DNA from: Thermodesulfobacteriota bacterium
GTDB taxonomy: Bacteria; Desulfobacterota; GWC2-55-46
DNA: 64,000 nt
Direction: 5' to 3'
NCBI GenBank assembly: GCA_030583865.1
Contig: CP129479.1
Span: 942,744 to 1,006,743 of the forward strand
The notes under the pieces are model-generated. The model searched no databases, had not been told where the DNA came from, and saw nothing but the letters and a program-made list of their open reading frames with translations. Numbering within the stretch: the stretch's first letter is position 1; every line of letters begins with the position of its first letter. This document shows, piece after piece, positions 10,168-18,624 of this stretch. Made by a program: the position numbers and the translations under genes.

Positions 10168-11106
10168 ATGATCGAGAGGATAAAGGTATTCGCCGGTAAT
10201 TCGAACAAGCCGCTGGCGGTCGAGATCTGCGACCACCTGGGGATAGAGCTCGGGAAGTCGGACGTAAGGAGCTTCAGCGACGGCGAGGTCTACGTCGACA
10301 TACAGGAGAGCGTGCGGGGGGTCGAGGTATACGTCCTCCAGTCGACCTGCACCCCCACGAACGACAACCTGATGGAGCTCCTCATAATGCTCGACGCCTT
10401 CAAGAGGGCCTCGGCGTCTTCGGTCACCGCGGTAATACCATATTACGGATACGCGAGGCAGGACAGGAAGGTCGCGCCGAGGACGCCGATCTCCGCGAAG
10501 CTCGTAGCCGACCTCATAACAGTGGCCGGTGCAAAAAGGGCCGTCTGCGTAGACCTCCACGCCGGGCAGATACAGGGCTTTTTCAACATACCCGTCGACC
10601 ACCTCTACGCGACGCCTGTTCTCCTGAATTACATCAGGGAGAACTTCCAGAACGACGTGGTGGTGGTGTCGCCGGACGCTGGCGGGGTCGAGAGGGCGAG
10701 GGCGTTCGCAAAGAGGCTCGGCGCGACCCTGGCCATAGTAGACAAGCGGCGCCCGAGCCCCAACGTCTCGGAAGTCATGAACATAATAGGCGAGGTCGAG
10801 GGCAAGACAGCCGTGCTCCTCGACGACATGATAGACACGGCAGGCACCATAACGCAGGCCGCCGCGGCCCTCCATGAAAAGGGCGCGAAGCAGGTCTATG
10901 CCTGCGCCACCCACGCCGTGCTTTCGGGGCCGGCGATAAAGAGAATAAACGAGTCGCCGATCAAGGAGCTCGTCGTCACCAACACCATTCCCAAGTCGCA
11001 GGGCGCTGATTCGCCCAAGATTAAGAGGCTTTCAATAGGCCCGCTACTGGGCGAGGCCATAAAGAGGATACATTTAGGCGAGTCGGTGAGCTCTCTTTTT
11101 GTTTGA
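10168..11106 (+). CDS. prs: Ribose-phosphate pyrophosphokinase (PRPP synthetase)
   Basis: Makes 5-phosphoribosyl diphosphate from ribose 5-phosphate and ATP, supplying purine, pyrimidine, histidine and tryptophan synthesis. The 312-residue protein is of standard class I length. It shows [13 protein letters not shown] at the start, the flexible-loop region [20 protein letters not shown], the PRPP-binding segment [18 protein letters not shown] and the ribose-phosphate loop [23 protein letters not shown] precedes ATG 10168. The family A repeat lies immediately upstream, so any promoter would sit in or before it. Confidence 0.98.
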   Translation: MIERIKVFAGNSNKPLAVEICDHLGIELGKSDVRSFSDGEVYVDIQESVRGVEVYVLQSTCTPTNDNLMELLIMLDAFKRASASSVTAVIPYYGYARQDRKVAPRTPISAKLVADLITVAGAKRAVCVDLHAGQIQGFFNIPVDHLYATPVLLNYIRENFQNDVVVVSPDAGGVERARAFAKRLGATLAIVDKRRPSPNVSEVMNIIGEVEGKTAVLLDDMIDTAGTITQAAAALHEKGAKQVYACATHAVLSGPAIKRINESPIKELVVTNTIPKSQGADSPKIKRLSIGPLLGEAIKRIHLGESVSSLFV

Positions 11107-11144
11107 GCGCCGCAGCCCTTAAGGAATAATACCGGAGGAAACAG

Positions 11145-11792
11145 ATGGAAAAGATAAACCTTTCAGCAGAGCAGAGGAACGAGACGGGAAACGGACCGGC
11201 GCGGAGGCTACGCGCGAACGGCAAGGTGCCGGGCATCCTGTACGGCCCGGGCATTGAAAAAGCGCTCGCGGTTACCCTTGAAAAGAAGGAGCTCGACAAG
11301 ACGCTCGGGACCGGCGCCCGCGGGAACGTGCTTGTGAACCTCGACATAGCAGGAGACAAGGTCCGCACCGTGATGTTCAAGGAGGTGCTCCGCCACCCGC
11401 TCAAGGGGACCGTGCAGCATGTGGACCTCCTCGAGGTGCAGATGGACCACAAGGTCGTGGTCGAGGTGCCAGTGCACCTTACCGGCAAGGCGGCGGGGCT
11501 CGCCTTCGGCGGCATAGTCCAGCACGAAACGAGGAGGATCAGGATAGAGTGCCTCCCTGGCAACATCCCGGACAGCATAGACGTGGACATCACCCGGCTC
11601 GGAGTCGGCGACTCGGTCCATGTCAGGGACATAGCCCTGAACGAGGGTCTTGAGGCTGTGGACGAGCCTGAGCTGACTGTAGTCTCGGTCGTTGCTCCGA
11701 CAGCGGAGGCCGCGCCCAGGACCGCCGAAGAGGTTGAGGCCGAGCTTGCAAAGAGCTTCGAGGAAAAGGAAGGGGCCAAGAAGGAAGAGTAA
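11145..11792 (+). CDS. rplY: 50S ribosomal protein L25/general stress protein Ctc (long form)
   Basis: 5S rRNA-binding ribosomal protein of the long TL5/Ctc type: an N-terminal L25 domain (to about residue 95; RLRANGKVPGILYGPG) and a C-terminal beta domain (about 100-185; VEVPVHLTGKAAG, with IECLPGNIPDSIDVDITRLG). The 215-residue length fits the two-domain form. The last 30 residues are an acidic, lysine-rich tail. SD CGGAGGAA precedes ATG 11145. It follows prs and precedes pth, a conserved order. Confidence 0.95.
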   Translation: MEKINLSAEQRNETGNGPARRLRANGKVPGILYGPGIEKALAVTLEKKELDKTLGTGARGNVLVNLDIAGDKVRTVMFKEVLRHPLKGTVQHVDLLEVQMDHKVVVEVPVHLTGKAAGLAFGGIVQHETRRIRIECLPGNIPDSIDVDITRLGVGDSVHVRDIALNEGLEAVDEPELTVVSVVAPTAEAAPRTAEEVEAELAKSFEEKEGAKKEE

Positions 11793-11891
11793 CGCCCGGG
11801 ACGCTCCAGGCTTGTGCCGCCGCTTCCGTTCCTCTTCATGGCTTTCCGTGAGATGAGTATTGGCGGCCAGCCTTTCAAGCTCGGGAATCAG

Positions 11892-11925
11892 AGCCCCTTT
11901 GGCCCAGCTGCCAAGGGGGCTTTTA
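11892..11925 (+). terminator. Intrinsic terminator after rplY
   Basis: AGCCCCTTTGGC pairs with GCCAAGGGGGCT across a CCAGCT loop (12 pairs, one G-T), followed by TTTT. It lies between rplY and pth. Confidence 0.8.
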
Positions 11926-11940
11926 ATTGAAGCTGACCGA

Positions 11941-12495
11941 ATGACGCTGATAATCGGATTGGGAAACCCTGGCGGCGAGTACGCCCTTACCAGGCACAAC
12001 GCCGGGTTCATGCTCGTGGACAGGCTCTCAGCCGAGTACGGGATAGGGCTATCCATCAAGGGAAAGGGGCTCCGGGGTATGGGCCGGATAGCCGGAGAGG
12101 AGGTGGCGCTCCTCAAGCCGCTGACCTATATGAACCGGAGCGGCCAGGCTGTTTCGGAATTCCTCCAGCTCCATCCAGTAGGGCCGGAGAATATCATCGT
12201 AGCCTTTGACGATTGCGACCTGCCTCTCGGGAAGATCCGGATTCGGGGGGGCGGCGGAAGCGGCGGCCACAATGGCCTGGCGTCAGTCATCGAGGCCCTC
12301 GGCACTAAAGACATACCTCGTATTCGGCTCGGGATAGGAAGACCTCACGACGGTGACGTAGTCGATTTCGTTTTGAGCCCGTTTCACCCTGATGAGCAGC
12401 CGGCCCTTGAAGGGATGCTCGGCAGGGCACGGGACGCGGTAGAATCGATAATAACCTGCGGAATGGCGCAGGCCATGAACAGGCACAATAACTGA
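11941..12495 (+). CDS. pth: Peptidyl-tRNA hydrolase
   Basis: Releases peptides from peptidyl-tRNAs that fall off ribosomes, recycling tRNA. The protein from ATG 11941 is 184 residues, the usual length, and opens with the conserved LIIGLGNPGGEYALTRHNAG (catalytic histidine in RHNAG). It also has LLKPLTYMNRSGQAV, the DDCDLPLGKIRIR segment and GGSGGHNGL. The frame extends 27 codons upstream, but those codons run through the preceding terminator and are not conserved in Pth, so 11941 is chosen. Confidence 0.96.
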   Translation: MTLIIGLGNPGGEYALTRHNAGFMLVDRLSAEYGIGLSIKGKGLRGMGRIAGEEVALLKPLTYMNRSGQAVSEFLQLHPVGPENIIVAFDDCDLPLGKIRIRGGGGSGGHNGLASVIEALGTKDIPRIRLGIGRPHDGDVVDFVLSPFHPDEQPALEGMLGRARDAVESIITCGMAQAMNRHNN

Positions 12496-12560
12496 AGGCC
12501 CGCCCATCATAAGAACCCGCAGCCCCCGCCAACGATTCTAACTTAAAGAGGGTATCAGTA

Positions 12561-14579
12561 ATGTCCACTCTGGCAAATTACGCGCCCATTTTCGGCATCA
12601 TCGGACTTGCCGCAGCCCTTTTGGTATACCGCCGCATCAAGCGCTTGCCCGCAGGGAACGCGAGGATGAGGGAGATATCGGACCTCATCCATTCCGGTTC
12701 CATGACATACCTCAAGCGCCAGTATTCGATAATCGTCATCTTCCTCGCCGGCGTTGCTTTGGCCCTGGCCCTCTCACTGGGGGTGCCGACGGCAATAGCC
12801 TATCTCTCGGGAGGGGCCCTTTCCATGCTCGCGGGCTTCATCGGCATGAAAGGGGCCACAAAGGCCAACGTAAGGACTGCCGAGGCGGCGCACATCCATA
12901 AGCCAGACGCCTCGCAAGCCCTGGCTGCCGCCTTTTACGGCGGCTCGGTAATGGGGTTTTCCGTGGCGAGCCTGGGGCTTGTGGGGGTCGGCATATTCTT
13001 CCTCGCGTTCGGCAGGCCGGAAGAGGCGAAAGTCATCAACGGGTTTGCAATGGGCGCTTCCTCCATAGCGTTCTTCGCAAGGGTGGGCGGAGGCATCTTC
13101 ACCAAGACTGCCGACGTCGGAGCCGACCTCGTGGGCAAGGTCGAGGCCGGCATACCAGAGGACGACCCCAGGAACCCGGGTGTCGTGGCCGATAACGTCG
13201 GCGACAACGTCGGCGACGTGGCGGGGCTGGGGGCGGACATCTTCGAATCCTACGTGGGGGCGGTCATAGCTTCGGTCGCGCTGGCCGCGACCATACCGGT
13301 TGCCGAGCTTGCAAGTCTCGGGGAAAGGGAGGCGCTCATGTCCTATCCCCTGGTCCTTATAATGGCTGGGCTCGTATCCTCTTTCCTGGGCCTCTTTTCA
13401 ATACGGGCTCTCGGAAGGCTCGGGCCTGCCCCGGCTTTGAGGTACTCTGCGATAATATCCGCAGGCGCTTTCCTTGTGCTCGCATATTTCGTGACCATAT
13501 TAACGGGCTGCGGATTTGGCTGCTTCCTTGCGGTTGCGGCCGGGTCGCTCGGCGGGAGCCTGATCGGGCTCCTGAGCGAATTCTATACAGGAGGAAGGCC
13601 GGTCGGAAGGATAGCGAGGTCTTCCACCACTGGAGCGGGCACGAACGTAATAACCGGCATCGCTGTCGGGCTTGAAAGCTGCGTCCTTCCGGTCGTGGCG
13701 ATCGGCACCGTGATATTCGCCGCCAACTACGGGGCCGGCATATACGGCATTGGCATAGCCGCTGTCGGAATGCTCGCGACCACCGGCATAACGATGAGCG
13801 TCGACGCATACGGCCCCATAGCCGACAACGCGGGCGGCATTACGGAGATGAGCGCGCTCGGGGACGACGTGAGGGCGATAACCGACACCCTCGATTCGCT
13901 CGGGAATACCACGGCCGCCGTCGGGAAGGGCTTTGCCATCGGCTCGGCCGCCCTTACGGCGATAGCGCTATTTACGGCATTCGGGCAGGCTGTTTCCGCG
14001 GCGACCGGAATGCCGTTCGATATAACCCTTTCGGACCCGCTCGTGGTAATAGGCCTCCTCGTGGGGGGGGCGATCCCTTTCCTCATAGGCGCGCTTACAA
14101 TGACGAGTGTGGGGAAGTCCGCCATGAAGATGGTGGAGGAGATAAGGAGGCAGTTCAGGGAGATACCAGGGCTCCTCGAAGGCAGGGCCGGGGTAAAACC
14201 GGACGTCGAGAGGTGTGTGGACATAAGCACCAGGGCCGCCTTGAAGGAGATGATACTGCCGGGACTGCTCGCCGCCTCGGCGCCGGTCGCGGTGGGTTTT
14301 CTTTTCGGTGCCAAGGCGCTCGGCGGCATGCTTGCCGGAGCTACGGTGACCGGCATATTGCTCGCGATTTTCATGGCAAACGCCGGCGGGGCATGGGATA
14401 ATGCGAAAAAACATATCGAAAAGGGCAGACTTGGCGGAAAGGGCTCTGCCGCGCACAAGGCGGCAGTGGTCGGCGACACTGTAGGGGACCCGTTCAAGGA
14501 CACCTCCGGCCCTGCCATGAACATACTTATCAAGCTTATGAGCATCGTCTCGCTCACCATAGCGCCGCTTATCGTCTGA
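12561..14579 (+). CDS. hppA: Membrane-bound ion-pumping pyrophosphatase
   Basis: Hydrolyses pyrophosphate from biosynthesis and pumps H+ or Na+ across the cytoplasmic membrane. The 672-residue protein has about 16 transmembrane helices. Active-site signatures are [40 protein letters not shown] and near the end [19 protein letters not shown]. The [10 protein letters not shown] segment (about residues 448-457) has alanine where K+-independent enzymes carry lysine, so this is predicted to be the K+-stimulated class. I cannot tell H+ from Na+ transport with confidence. It is flanked by pth and a strong terminator, and probably has its own promoter. Confidence 0.96.
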   Translation: MSTLANYAPIFGIIGLAAALLVYRRIKRLPAGNARMREISDLIHSGSMTYLKRQYSIIVIFLAGVALALALSLGVPTAIAYLSGGALSMLAGFIGMKGATKANVRTAEAAHIHKPDASQALAAAFYGGSVMGFSVASLGLVGVGIFFLAFGRPEEAKVINGFAMGASSIAFFARVGGGIFTKTADVGADLVGKVEAGIPEDDPRNPGVVADNVGDNVGDVAGLGADIFESYVGAVIASVALAATIPVAELASLGEREALMSYPLVLIMAGLVSSFLGLFSIRALGRLGPAPALRYSAIISAGAFLVLAYFVTILTGCGFGCFLAVAAGSLGGSLIGLLSEFYTGGRPVGRIARSSTTGAGTNVITGIAVGLESCVLPVVAIGTVIFAANYGAGIYGIGIAAVGMLATTGITMSVDAYGPIADNAGGITEMSALGDDVRAITDTLDSLGNTTAAVGKGFAIGSAALTAIALFTAFGQAVSAATGMPFDITLSDPLVVIGLLVGGAIPFLIGALTMTSVGKSAMKMVEEIRRQFREIPGLLEGRAGVKPDVERCVDISTRAALKEMILPGLLAASAPVAVGFLFGAKALGGMLAGATVTGILLAIFMANAGGAWDNAKKHIEKGRLGGKGSAAHKAAVVGDTVGDPFKDTSGPAMNILIKLMSIVSLTIAPLIV

Positions 14580-14602
14580 GCGTTACTAGTATTTGAGGGT
14601 CG

Positions 14603-14631
14603 ACAGGGCACTCGTGCCCTGTTTTTATTTT
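14603..14631 (+). terminator. Intrinsic terminator after hppA
   Basis: ACAGGGCA pairs perfectly with TGCCCTGT around a CTCG loop and is followed by TTTTATTTT. It is a textbook rho-independent terminator 23 bases after the hppA stop. Confidence 0.9.
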
Positions 14632-14634
14632 GAC

Positions 14635-14763
14635 AGGCTGCTGCAAAAGTCCATCTGCGTCGAAGGCTACGTCGCTGGCTACGAAGGCGTACACGAAAAG
14701 TTCGCCTCATTCCTCGCTCCCTTGTCCAATGGGGCCTCGCATCTGGAGCTTTTTGAGCAGCCT
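14635..14763. repeat. Palindromic repeat family B, long copy
   Basis: A 129-base element between hppA and ychF. Its ends, AGGCTGCTGCAAAAGTCC and GGAGCTTTTTGAGCAGCCT, are nearly complementary. The right end, read in reverse complement, matches the left part of a 52-base copy at 44000-44051. No coding potential is seen. Confidence 0.7.
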
Positions 14764-14820
14764 GAATAAAAACTGAGTTTTTCAGCAAGCTATTAAAGAA
14801 CACAAAGGAGAGCAGGTCCA

Positions 14821-15912
14821 ATGGGTTTCAATTGCGGGATAGTAGGGCTTCCGAACGTTGGAAAATCCACCATATTCAACGCGATGACCGCCGCGGGCGC
14901 GGAGGCGTCGAATTATCCGTTCTGCACGATAAACCCCAACATAGGGATGGTGCCGCTACGCGACGAGAGGATATACAGGATAGCGGACCTCGTCAAGCCG
15001 GAGAGGACGCTCCCGACCGCGGTGGAGTTCGTGGACATCGCAGGGATAGTGAGAGGCGCGAGCAAGGGGGAGGGGCTAGGAAACCAGTTCCTCGGGAATA
15101 TCAGGAGCGTTGACATGGTCGCCCACGTGGTAAGGTGCTTCGAGGACGAGCAGGTCGTCCACGTGGACGGCAAGGTGGACCCCAATGGCGATATCGAGAC
15201 GATAAATACGGAGCTGATACTCGCGGACATGGATTCCGTCGAAAGGAGGCTCGAAAGGGCCTCGAAGCTTGCCAAGAGCGGAGACAAGGCGGTTACAGAG
15301 GCGCTGCCGATATACCAGGAGCTCAAGAAGGCATTCGACGCAGGGAAGCCCGCGCGGAGCGTGCTTACCAGGGAGACCGCCCAGCTCGTGAAGGACCTGA
15401 ACCTCCTGACGGCAAAGCCCGTCGTCTATGTTGCGAACGTCGGCGAGGACGACCTTTCCGGCGCCTCCCGGGCAGCCGCGAGGGTAAGGGAGGTCGCCGA
15501 GGCCGAGGGCGCTGGTTTCGTCATCATATGCGGGAAGATAGAATCCGAGATCGCGGAACTCTCAGAGGAGGAGAGGGCCGGGTTCCTTTCAGGGCTGGGC
15601 CTCTCGGAATCAGGCCTTGACAGGCTTGCCGCGGCAGCGTACAGGCTACTGGGCCTCATCACGTTCTTCACGGCAGGCAAGAAGGAGGTCAGGGCGTGGA
15701 CGGTCGAGGAAGGCTCAAAGGCGCCGGCGGCCGCTGGCGTGATACACAGCGATTTTGAGCGTGGCTTCATAAAGGCCGAGGTGATAGCCTACGAGGACTT
15801 CATCAAATACGGCTCGGAAGCGGCGTGCAGGGAGAAAGGCGTCCTAAGGATAGAGGGAAAGGAATATGTCGTCAAGGACGGAGACCTGATGCACTTCAGG
15901 TTCAACGTCTGA
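14821..15912 (+). CDS. ychF: Redox-regulated ATPase/GTPase YchF (Obg family)
   Basis: OLA1/YchF-type P-loop NTPase that binds ribosomes and hydrolyses ATP. The 363-residue protein has G1 GLPNVGKSTIFNAM (residues 8-21), the G3 region FVDIAGIVRGASKGEGLGNQ, and the specificity motif region YVANVGEDD. YchF proteins have a non-canonical NxxE-like G4, which explains ATP preference. The C-terminal TGS domain includes TFFTAGKKEVRAWT and IHSDFERGFIKAEV. SD AAAGGAGA precedes ATG 14821. Lying on the left border of the phage-like cluster, it marks ordinary chromosome. Confidence 0.97.
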   Translation: MGFNCGIVGLPNVGKSTIFNAMTAAGAEASNYPFCTINPNIGMVPLRDERIYRIADLVKPERTLPTAVEFVDIAGIVRGASKGEGLGNQFLGNIRSVDMVAHVVRCFEDEQVVHVDGKVDPNGDIETINTELILADMDSVERRLERASKLAKSGDKAVTEALPIYQELKKAFDAGKPARSVLTRETAQLVKDLNLLTAKPVVYVANVGEDDLSGASRAAARVREVAEAEGAGFVIICGKIESEIAELSEEERAGFLSGLGLSESGLDRLAAAAYRLLGLITFFTAGKKEVRAWTVEEGSKAPAAAGVIHSDFERGFIKAEVIAYEDFIKYGSEAACREKGVLRIEGKEYVVKDGDLMHFRFNV

Positions 15913-15959
15913 GAATCTGCACACAAGTACAGTTGACAGGCTGTCCGGGCTGTAATGGC

Positions 15960-15988
15960 TTGACAGTGTACGGTCCTGAAAGTATAAT
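15960..15988 (+). promoter_or_regulatory. Perfect-consensus sigma-70 promoter at the head of the phage-like cluster
   Basis: TTGACA (15960-15965), a 17-base spacer and TATAAT (15983-15988): both hexamers match the consensus exactly. Transcription would begin near 15995, 48 bases after the ychF stop, and read toward the cluster. An intrinsic terminator lies at 16017-16068. Confidence 0.85.
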
Positions 15989-16016
15989 TTTTTGCACCCG
16001 ACATTCGACCGCGTAT

Positions 16017-16068
16017 AGCTTCTCTCCGCTTCGGGCCTCAAGCGCCTGAACCAGAGAGGAGCTTTTTT
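16017..16068 (+). terminator. Leader terminator/attenuator of the phage-like cluster
   Basis: AGCTTCTCTC (16017-16026) pairs with GAGAGGAGCT (16054-16063, one G-T), with an inner CGCTT/AAGCG stem, followed by six T. It is about 22 bases after the predicted start of transcription and before the first gene, so transcripts would end here unless antitermination occurs. Alternatively promoter and terminator delimit a small RNA of about 75 bases. Confidence 0.75.
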
Positions 16069-16122
16069 CAGGCCGTGTGTGTTCGTATTACGCACTAAAA
16101 ATGCAAAGGGGGAGGGGGCGAA

Positions 16123-16389
16123 TTGACGAGGAACTGCTGCGATCCGGAGGTTTTTTACGAGGGGCTCAGGCATTCGGGGGTGGAGATAAGAGACCTGCTC
16201 TGGCCGCTGTCATGCCTGAGCGCAAGGGAAAGGGCGGTCTTCACCGAGTACCATTACTGGAAGACGCACATGAAGGTCATCGCTGAGAGCCACAGAATCT
16301 CACTCGGGAGGGCGTATGAGATACTCTACAGGGCAGAGGAGAAAATCGCGGCTTCAAGGACACAGGAAGAGAAGGAGAAAGCCGGTTGA
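16123..16389 (+). CDS. Small sigma-70 region 4-like HTH protein, probable late-gene regulator
   Basis: An 88-residue protein starting at TTG 16123 behind a GGGGGAGGGGG ribosome-binding site. Residues about 33-76 (LSARERAVFTEYHYWKTHMK, then VIAESHRISLGRAYEILYRA) follow the pattern of sigma-factor region 4: a helix beginning LSxRER, a turn and a recognition helix. No region 2 is present, so it is not a full sigma factor. Small region 4-like activators (ArpU/RinA type) precede terminase genes in many siphophages, and the position here matches. Role as activator of the packaging and structural genes is inference. Confidence 0.65.
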   Translation: MTRNCCDPEVFYEGLRHSGVEIRDLLWPLSCLSARERAVFTEYHYWKTHMKVIAESHRISLGRAYEILYRAEEKIAASRTQEEKEKAG

Positions 16390-16420
16390 GGCCACGGAAA
16401 AGCCCAAAGAAGAGCCGCCG

Positions 16421-16603
16421 GTGAGCCTTGTGGACTTCAAGATCATCAAGCAGTACCAGCCGCTCGGCGATATACTCGACAGCATGCGCATTTATGGTTA
16501 CAGGGGCGGTATAGAAGAGCTGCTGAACAGGCCGTGGAACCCTTACGGGGATAGTTTTCAAGACTGGACTGCAAACGACATCGAAATGAAAGAAGGCAAA
16601 TAG
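16421..16603 (+). CDS. Small hypothetical protein
   Basis: An open frame encoding about 60 residues from GTG 16421, beginning VSLVDFKIIKQYQPLGDILD and containing GYRGGIEELLNRPWNPYG. The frame is open back to ATG 16316, but that start would overlap the preceding gene by 74 bases with a basic, non-protein-like stretch. Codons just before 16421 (EATEKPKEEPP) do look coding, so the true start is uncertain. I recognise no family. It is followed by a strong terminator, so with the HTH gene it forms a short early unit upstream of the terminase genes. Confidence 0.5.
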   Translation: MSLVDFKIIKQYQPLGDILDSMRIYGYRGGIEELLNRPWNPYGDSFQDWTANDIEMKEGK

Positions 16604-16628
16604 GAAGACATATAGCGCGATTGGAAAA

Positions 16629-16658
16629 AGGCCAGGCATTCAGCCTGGCCTTTTTTTT
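16629..16658 (+). terminator. Intrinsic terminator within the cluster, before the packaging genes
   Basis: AGGCCAGGC pairs perfectly with GCCTGGCCT around ATTCA and runs into eight T. It separates the two small leading genes from the terminase and structural block. Confidence 0.9.
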
Positions 16659-16691
16659 GTCTCCGTACAGAATAACTTTTGAGCTTTTCCT

Positions 16692-16934
16692 GTGAACCTA
16701 CCGGAGGTTAGCGCAGGCCGGGTAGAAGCATTACACCATATGGCATCAAGGGAGCGGGAGGTGGCGTATGGGGTCTGGGGCCAGCGCGGAAAAGAAATCG
16801 CCCGGGTATTACAGGAGGGAGCATCAAGGGTCCTCCTGAGGGAGCCGGAGGCGTGCATGGAATGCAACAGGGTCTTCGTGAGCCTCTATCCGATAAGGAG
16901 CTGCAGGGAGCACGAGGGCCTTGATGAGATATGA
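16692..16934 (+). CDS. Small protein with a C-x2-C-x12-C-x2-H zinc-ribbon-like motif
   Basis: An 80-residue frame from GTG 16692; ATG 16740 is an alternative start giving 64 residues. Neither has a strong ribosome-binding site. The C-terminal third has CMEC and, 12 residues on, CREH, a spacing expected of a small zinc-binding knuckle. The middle is Arg/Glu-rich and helical. I recognise no family. It sits just before the terminase small subunit, where phages often keep small HNH or DNA-binding proteins; the HNH catalytic motif is absent. Confidence 0.5.
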   Translation: MNLPEVSAGRVEALHHMASREREVAYGVWGQRGKEIARVLQEGASRVLLREPEACMECNRVFVSLYPIRSCREHEGLDEI

Positions 16935-16957
16935 AGAAAGCGGCACGGGGTTGATTG

Positions 16958-17395
16958 GTGAAAATAGACTGGAAGGCTGTAAAAAGGGGCTACCAGGGCG
17001 GTATGGGCGCGCCTGAGCTCGCAAAAAGGCACGGGTGCAGCGCCGAGACCGTTCGCAAAAAGGCAAGGAAAGAGAACTGGAGCAGAAAGGAGCTCGAAAA
17101 GAGCGCTGCAGGCACGGATGCCGGGGTTGACGCCGCGGCAGACCACAGGACGCTCCTGAACGGGGTGAGGAGGAGGCTCGTAAAAGGGCTCGAGAACGCG
17201 GACCTGAAGCTGGGGCTCGAGGAGCTCAGGGTAGCGAAGACCGCGCTGGAGGTACTCTCCGACTACCGGAAGGAGGAGGAGCTTGCGCTGGGGCTCGGGA
17301 GCGGGAGAGAAGATGAGCACTGCAGTGCGCTTGCCGCCGAGATGGCTGAGGCTACGGCCCCATCCGGAGCAGATGAGGCTCTGGAACGAGAATAA
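16958..17395 (+). CDS. Terminase small subunit-like protein
   Basis: A protein of about 145 residues. The N-terminus has a helix-turn-helix typical of small terminases (VKRGYQGGMGAPELAKRHGC, then SAETVRKKARKENWSRKELE), which binds DNA for packaging. The middle (about 60-110) is helical and could form the oligomerisation core, and the tail is acidic. GTG 16958 is preferred because it lies 6 bases after GGGGT; TTG 16955 is just upstream. It overlaps the start of the large terminase gene in another frame. The call depends on the HTH plus adjacency to TerL. Confidence 0.75.
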   Translation: MKIDWKAVKRGYQGGMGAPELAKRHGCSAETVRKKARKENWSRKELEKSAAGTDAGVDAAADHRTLLNGVRRRLVKGLENADLKLGLEELRVAKTALEVLSDYRKEEELALGLGSGREDEHCSALAAEMAEATAPSGADEALERE

Positions 17396-18584
17396 GAGGT
17401 TTGCGGTCGTCCCGGCGGGGAGAAGGAGCGGGAAGACCGAGCTCGCGAAACGTAAGCTCGTCATAGGCCTGAACGAAAAAAAGAACTGGACCGATCCGAA
17501 GTATTTCGCGGCGGCCCCGACGAGGGAGCAGGCGAAACGGATATTCTGGAAGGACCTGAAGGAGCTCACGCCGCGCGAATGGACAAAGAGGGTTTACGAG
17601 ACAGACCTGTGCATAAAGACCGTTTTCGGCAGCGAGCTGTGGGTCGTCGGGGTTGATAAGCCGGAAAGGGTCGAGGGAGTGCCGTGGGACGGCGGGGTGC
17701 TCGACGAGTTTGCCAACATGAGGGAGACCGCCTGGACTGAGCACATAAGGCCGGCCCTCTCCGACAGAAAAGGGTGGTGCTGGTTCATAGGCGTGCCCGA
17801 AGGGCTTAACCACTATAAGGAGGTCGCGGACTATGCCGCGAGCGGAAGCGACCCGGACTGGGGCCTCTACACATGGCCGTCCTCTGAAATCCTGCCGCAG
17901 GAGGAGGTAGAGGCGGCAAGGAGGGTGCTTGACGCAAAGACGTTCAGGCAGGAGTACGAGGCGAGCTTCGAGGGTTCCTCAGGCCGGGCATATTACGCAT
18001 ACGACCCGGCGAAGCACGAAGACCAGGGGCTGTCGATAAATGAAACATTGAGGCTTGCTGTCTGCTGCGATTTCAACGTGGACCTCTGCGTGTGGGAAGT
18101 CGCGCAGACCGACGGCAGGTCGGTTTGGGTGCTGGACGAGATAGCCTTGAGAAACACGAATACGGCAGAGATGGGAAAGGCGCTCCTTGCGAAATACGGA
18201 GGACACAAGGCAGGGCTGGCCATATACGGGGACGCCGCTGGGATGAGCAGGTCCACGGCGGGCATGAGCGATTACGCCATACTCGACAGGATGGGTCTAA
18301 GGACGCAGAGGGTGAAGAGAGCAAATCCGGCAGTGCGGGACCGGGTGAACGCCGTGAACGCGATGCTTGAGAGCTCGAACGGAGATGTGAAGCTGTACAT
18401 CCACCCGAGGTGCGCTCACTTAAGGAAGGACTTCGAGACGGTCGAATGGCGTTCTGGAGGCATGGAGATAAATAAGTCCGACCCGGAGCGCACCCACGCG
18501 TCTGACGCGCTCGGGTACTTTATGGAGTACGAGTTCCCGCTGAGGCTCAACAGGCCGGACCCGGCAAAAAGGTTCTATAAGTAG
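17313..18584 (+). CDS. Terminase large subunit (packaging ATPase/nuclease)
   Basis: Motor protein that pumps DNA into preformed capsids and cuts it. The ATPase domain has Walker A PAGRRSGKT (residues 34-42), Walker B GGVLDEFANM around 130, and the coupling motif FIGVPEGLNHY. The RNase H-like nuclease domain has CCDFNVD (about 251-257), YGDAAG (about 304-309) and a late HASDALGY aspartate, the expected three acidic positions. ATG 17313 follows GGGAGAGA; ATG 17373 would remove most overlap with TerS but leave little before Walker A. All catalytic residues look intact, so the motor is probably functional. Confidence 0.93.
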   Translation: MSTAVRLPPRWLRLRPHPEQMRLWNENKRFAVVPAGRRSGKTELAKRKLVIGLNEKKNWTDPKYFAAAPTREQAKRIFWKDLKELTPREWTKRVYETDLCIKTVFGSELWVVGVDKPERVEGVPWDGGVLDEFANMRETAWTEHIRPALSDRKGWCWFIGVPEGLNHYKEVADYAASGSDPDWGLYTWPSSEILPQEEVEAARRVLDAKTFRQEYEASFEGSSGRAYYAYDPAKHEDQGLSINETLRLAVCCDFNVDLCVWEVAQTDGRSVWVLDEIALRNTNTAEMGKALLAKYGGHKAGLAIYGDAAGMSRSTAGMSDYAILDRMGLRTQRVKRANPAVRDRVNAVNAMLESSNGDVKLYIHPRCAHLRKDFETVEWRSGGMEINKSDPERTHASDALGYFMEYEFPLRLNRPDPAKRFYK

Positions 18585-18624
18585 CGAAGCGGCATTTGAC
18601 GAGTAAATAAAAGGAGGGGCGCGA

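Noticed and set aside
11860-11940. N-terminal extension of pth to 11860
   Set aside because: It would run through a clear intrinsic terminator and lacks conservation; ATG 11941 gives the exact Pth start.
14635-14763. A small gene or IS remnant between hppA and ychF
   Set aside because: No transposase-like frame exists; the sequence is explained by the family B palindromic repeat.
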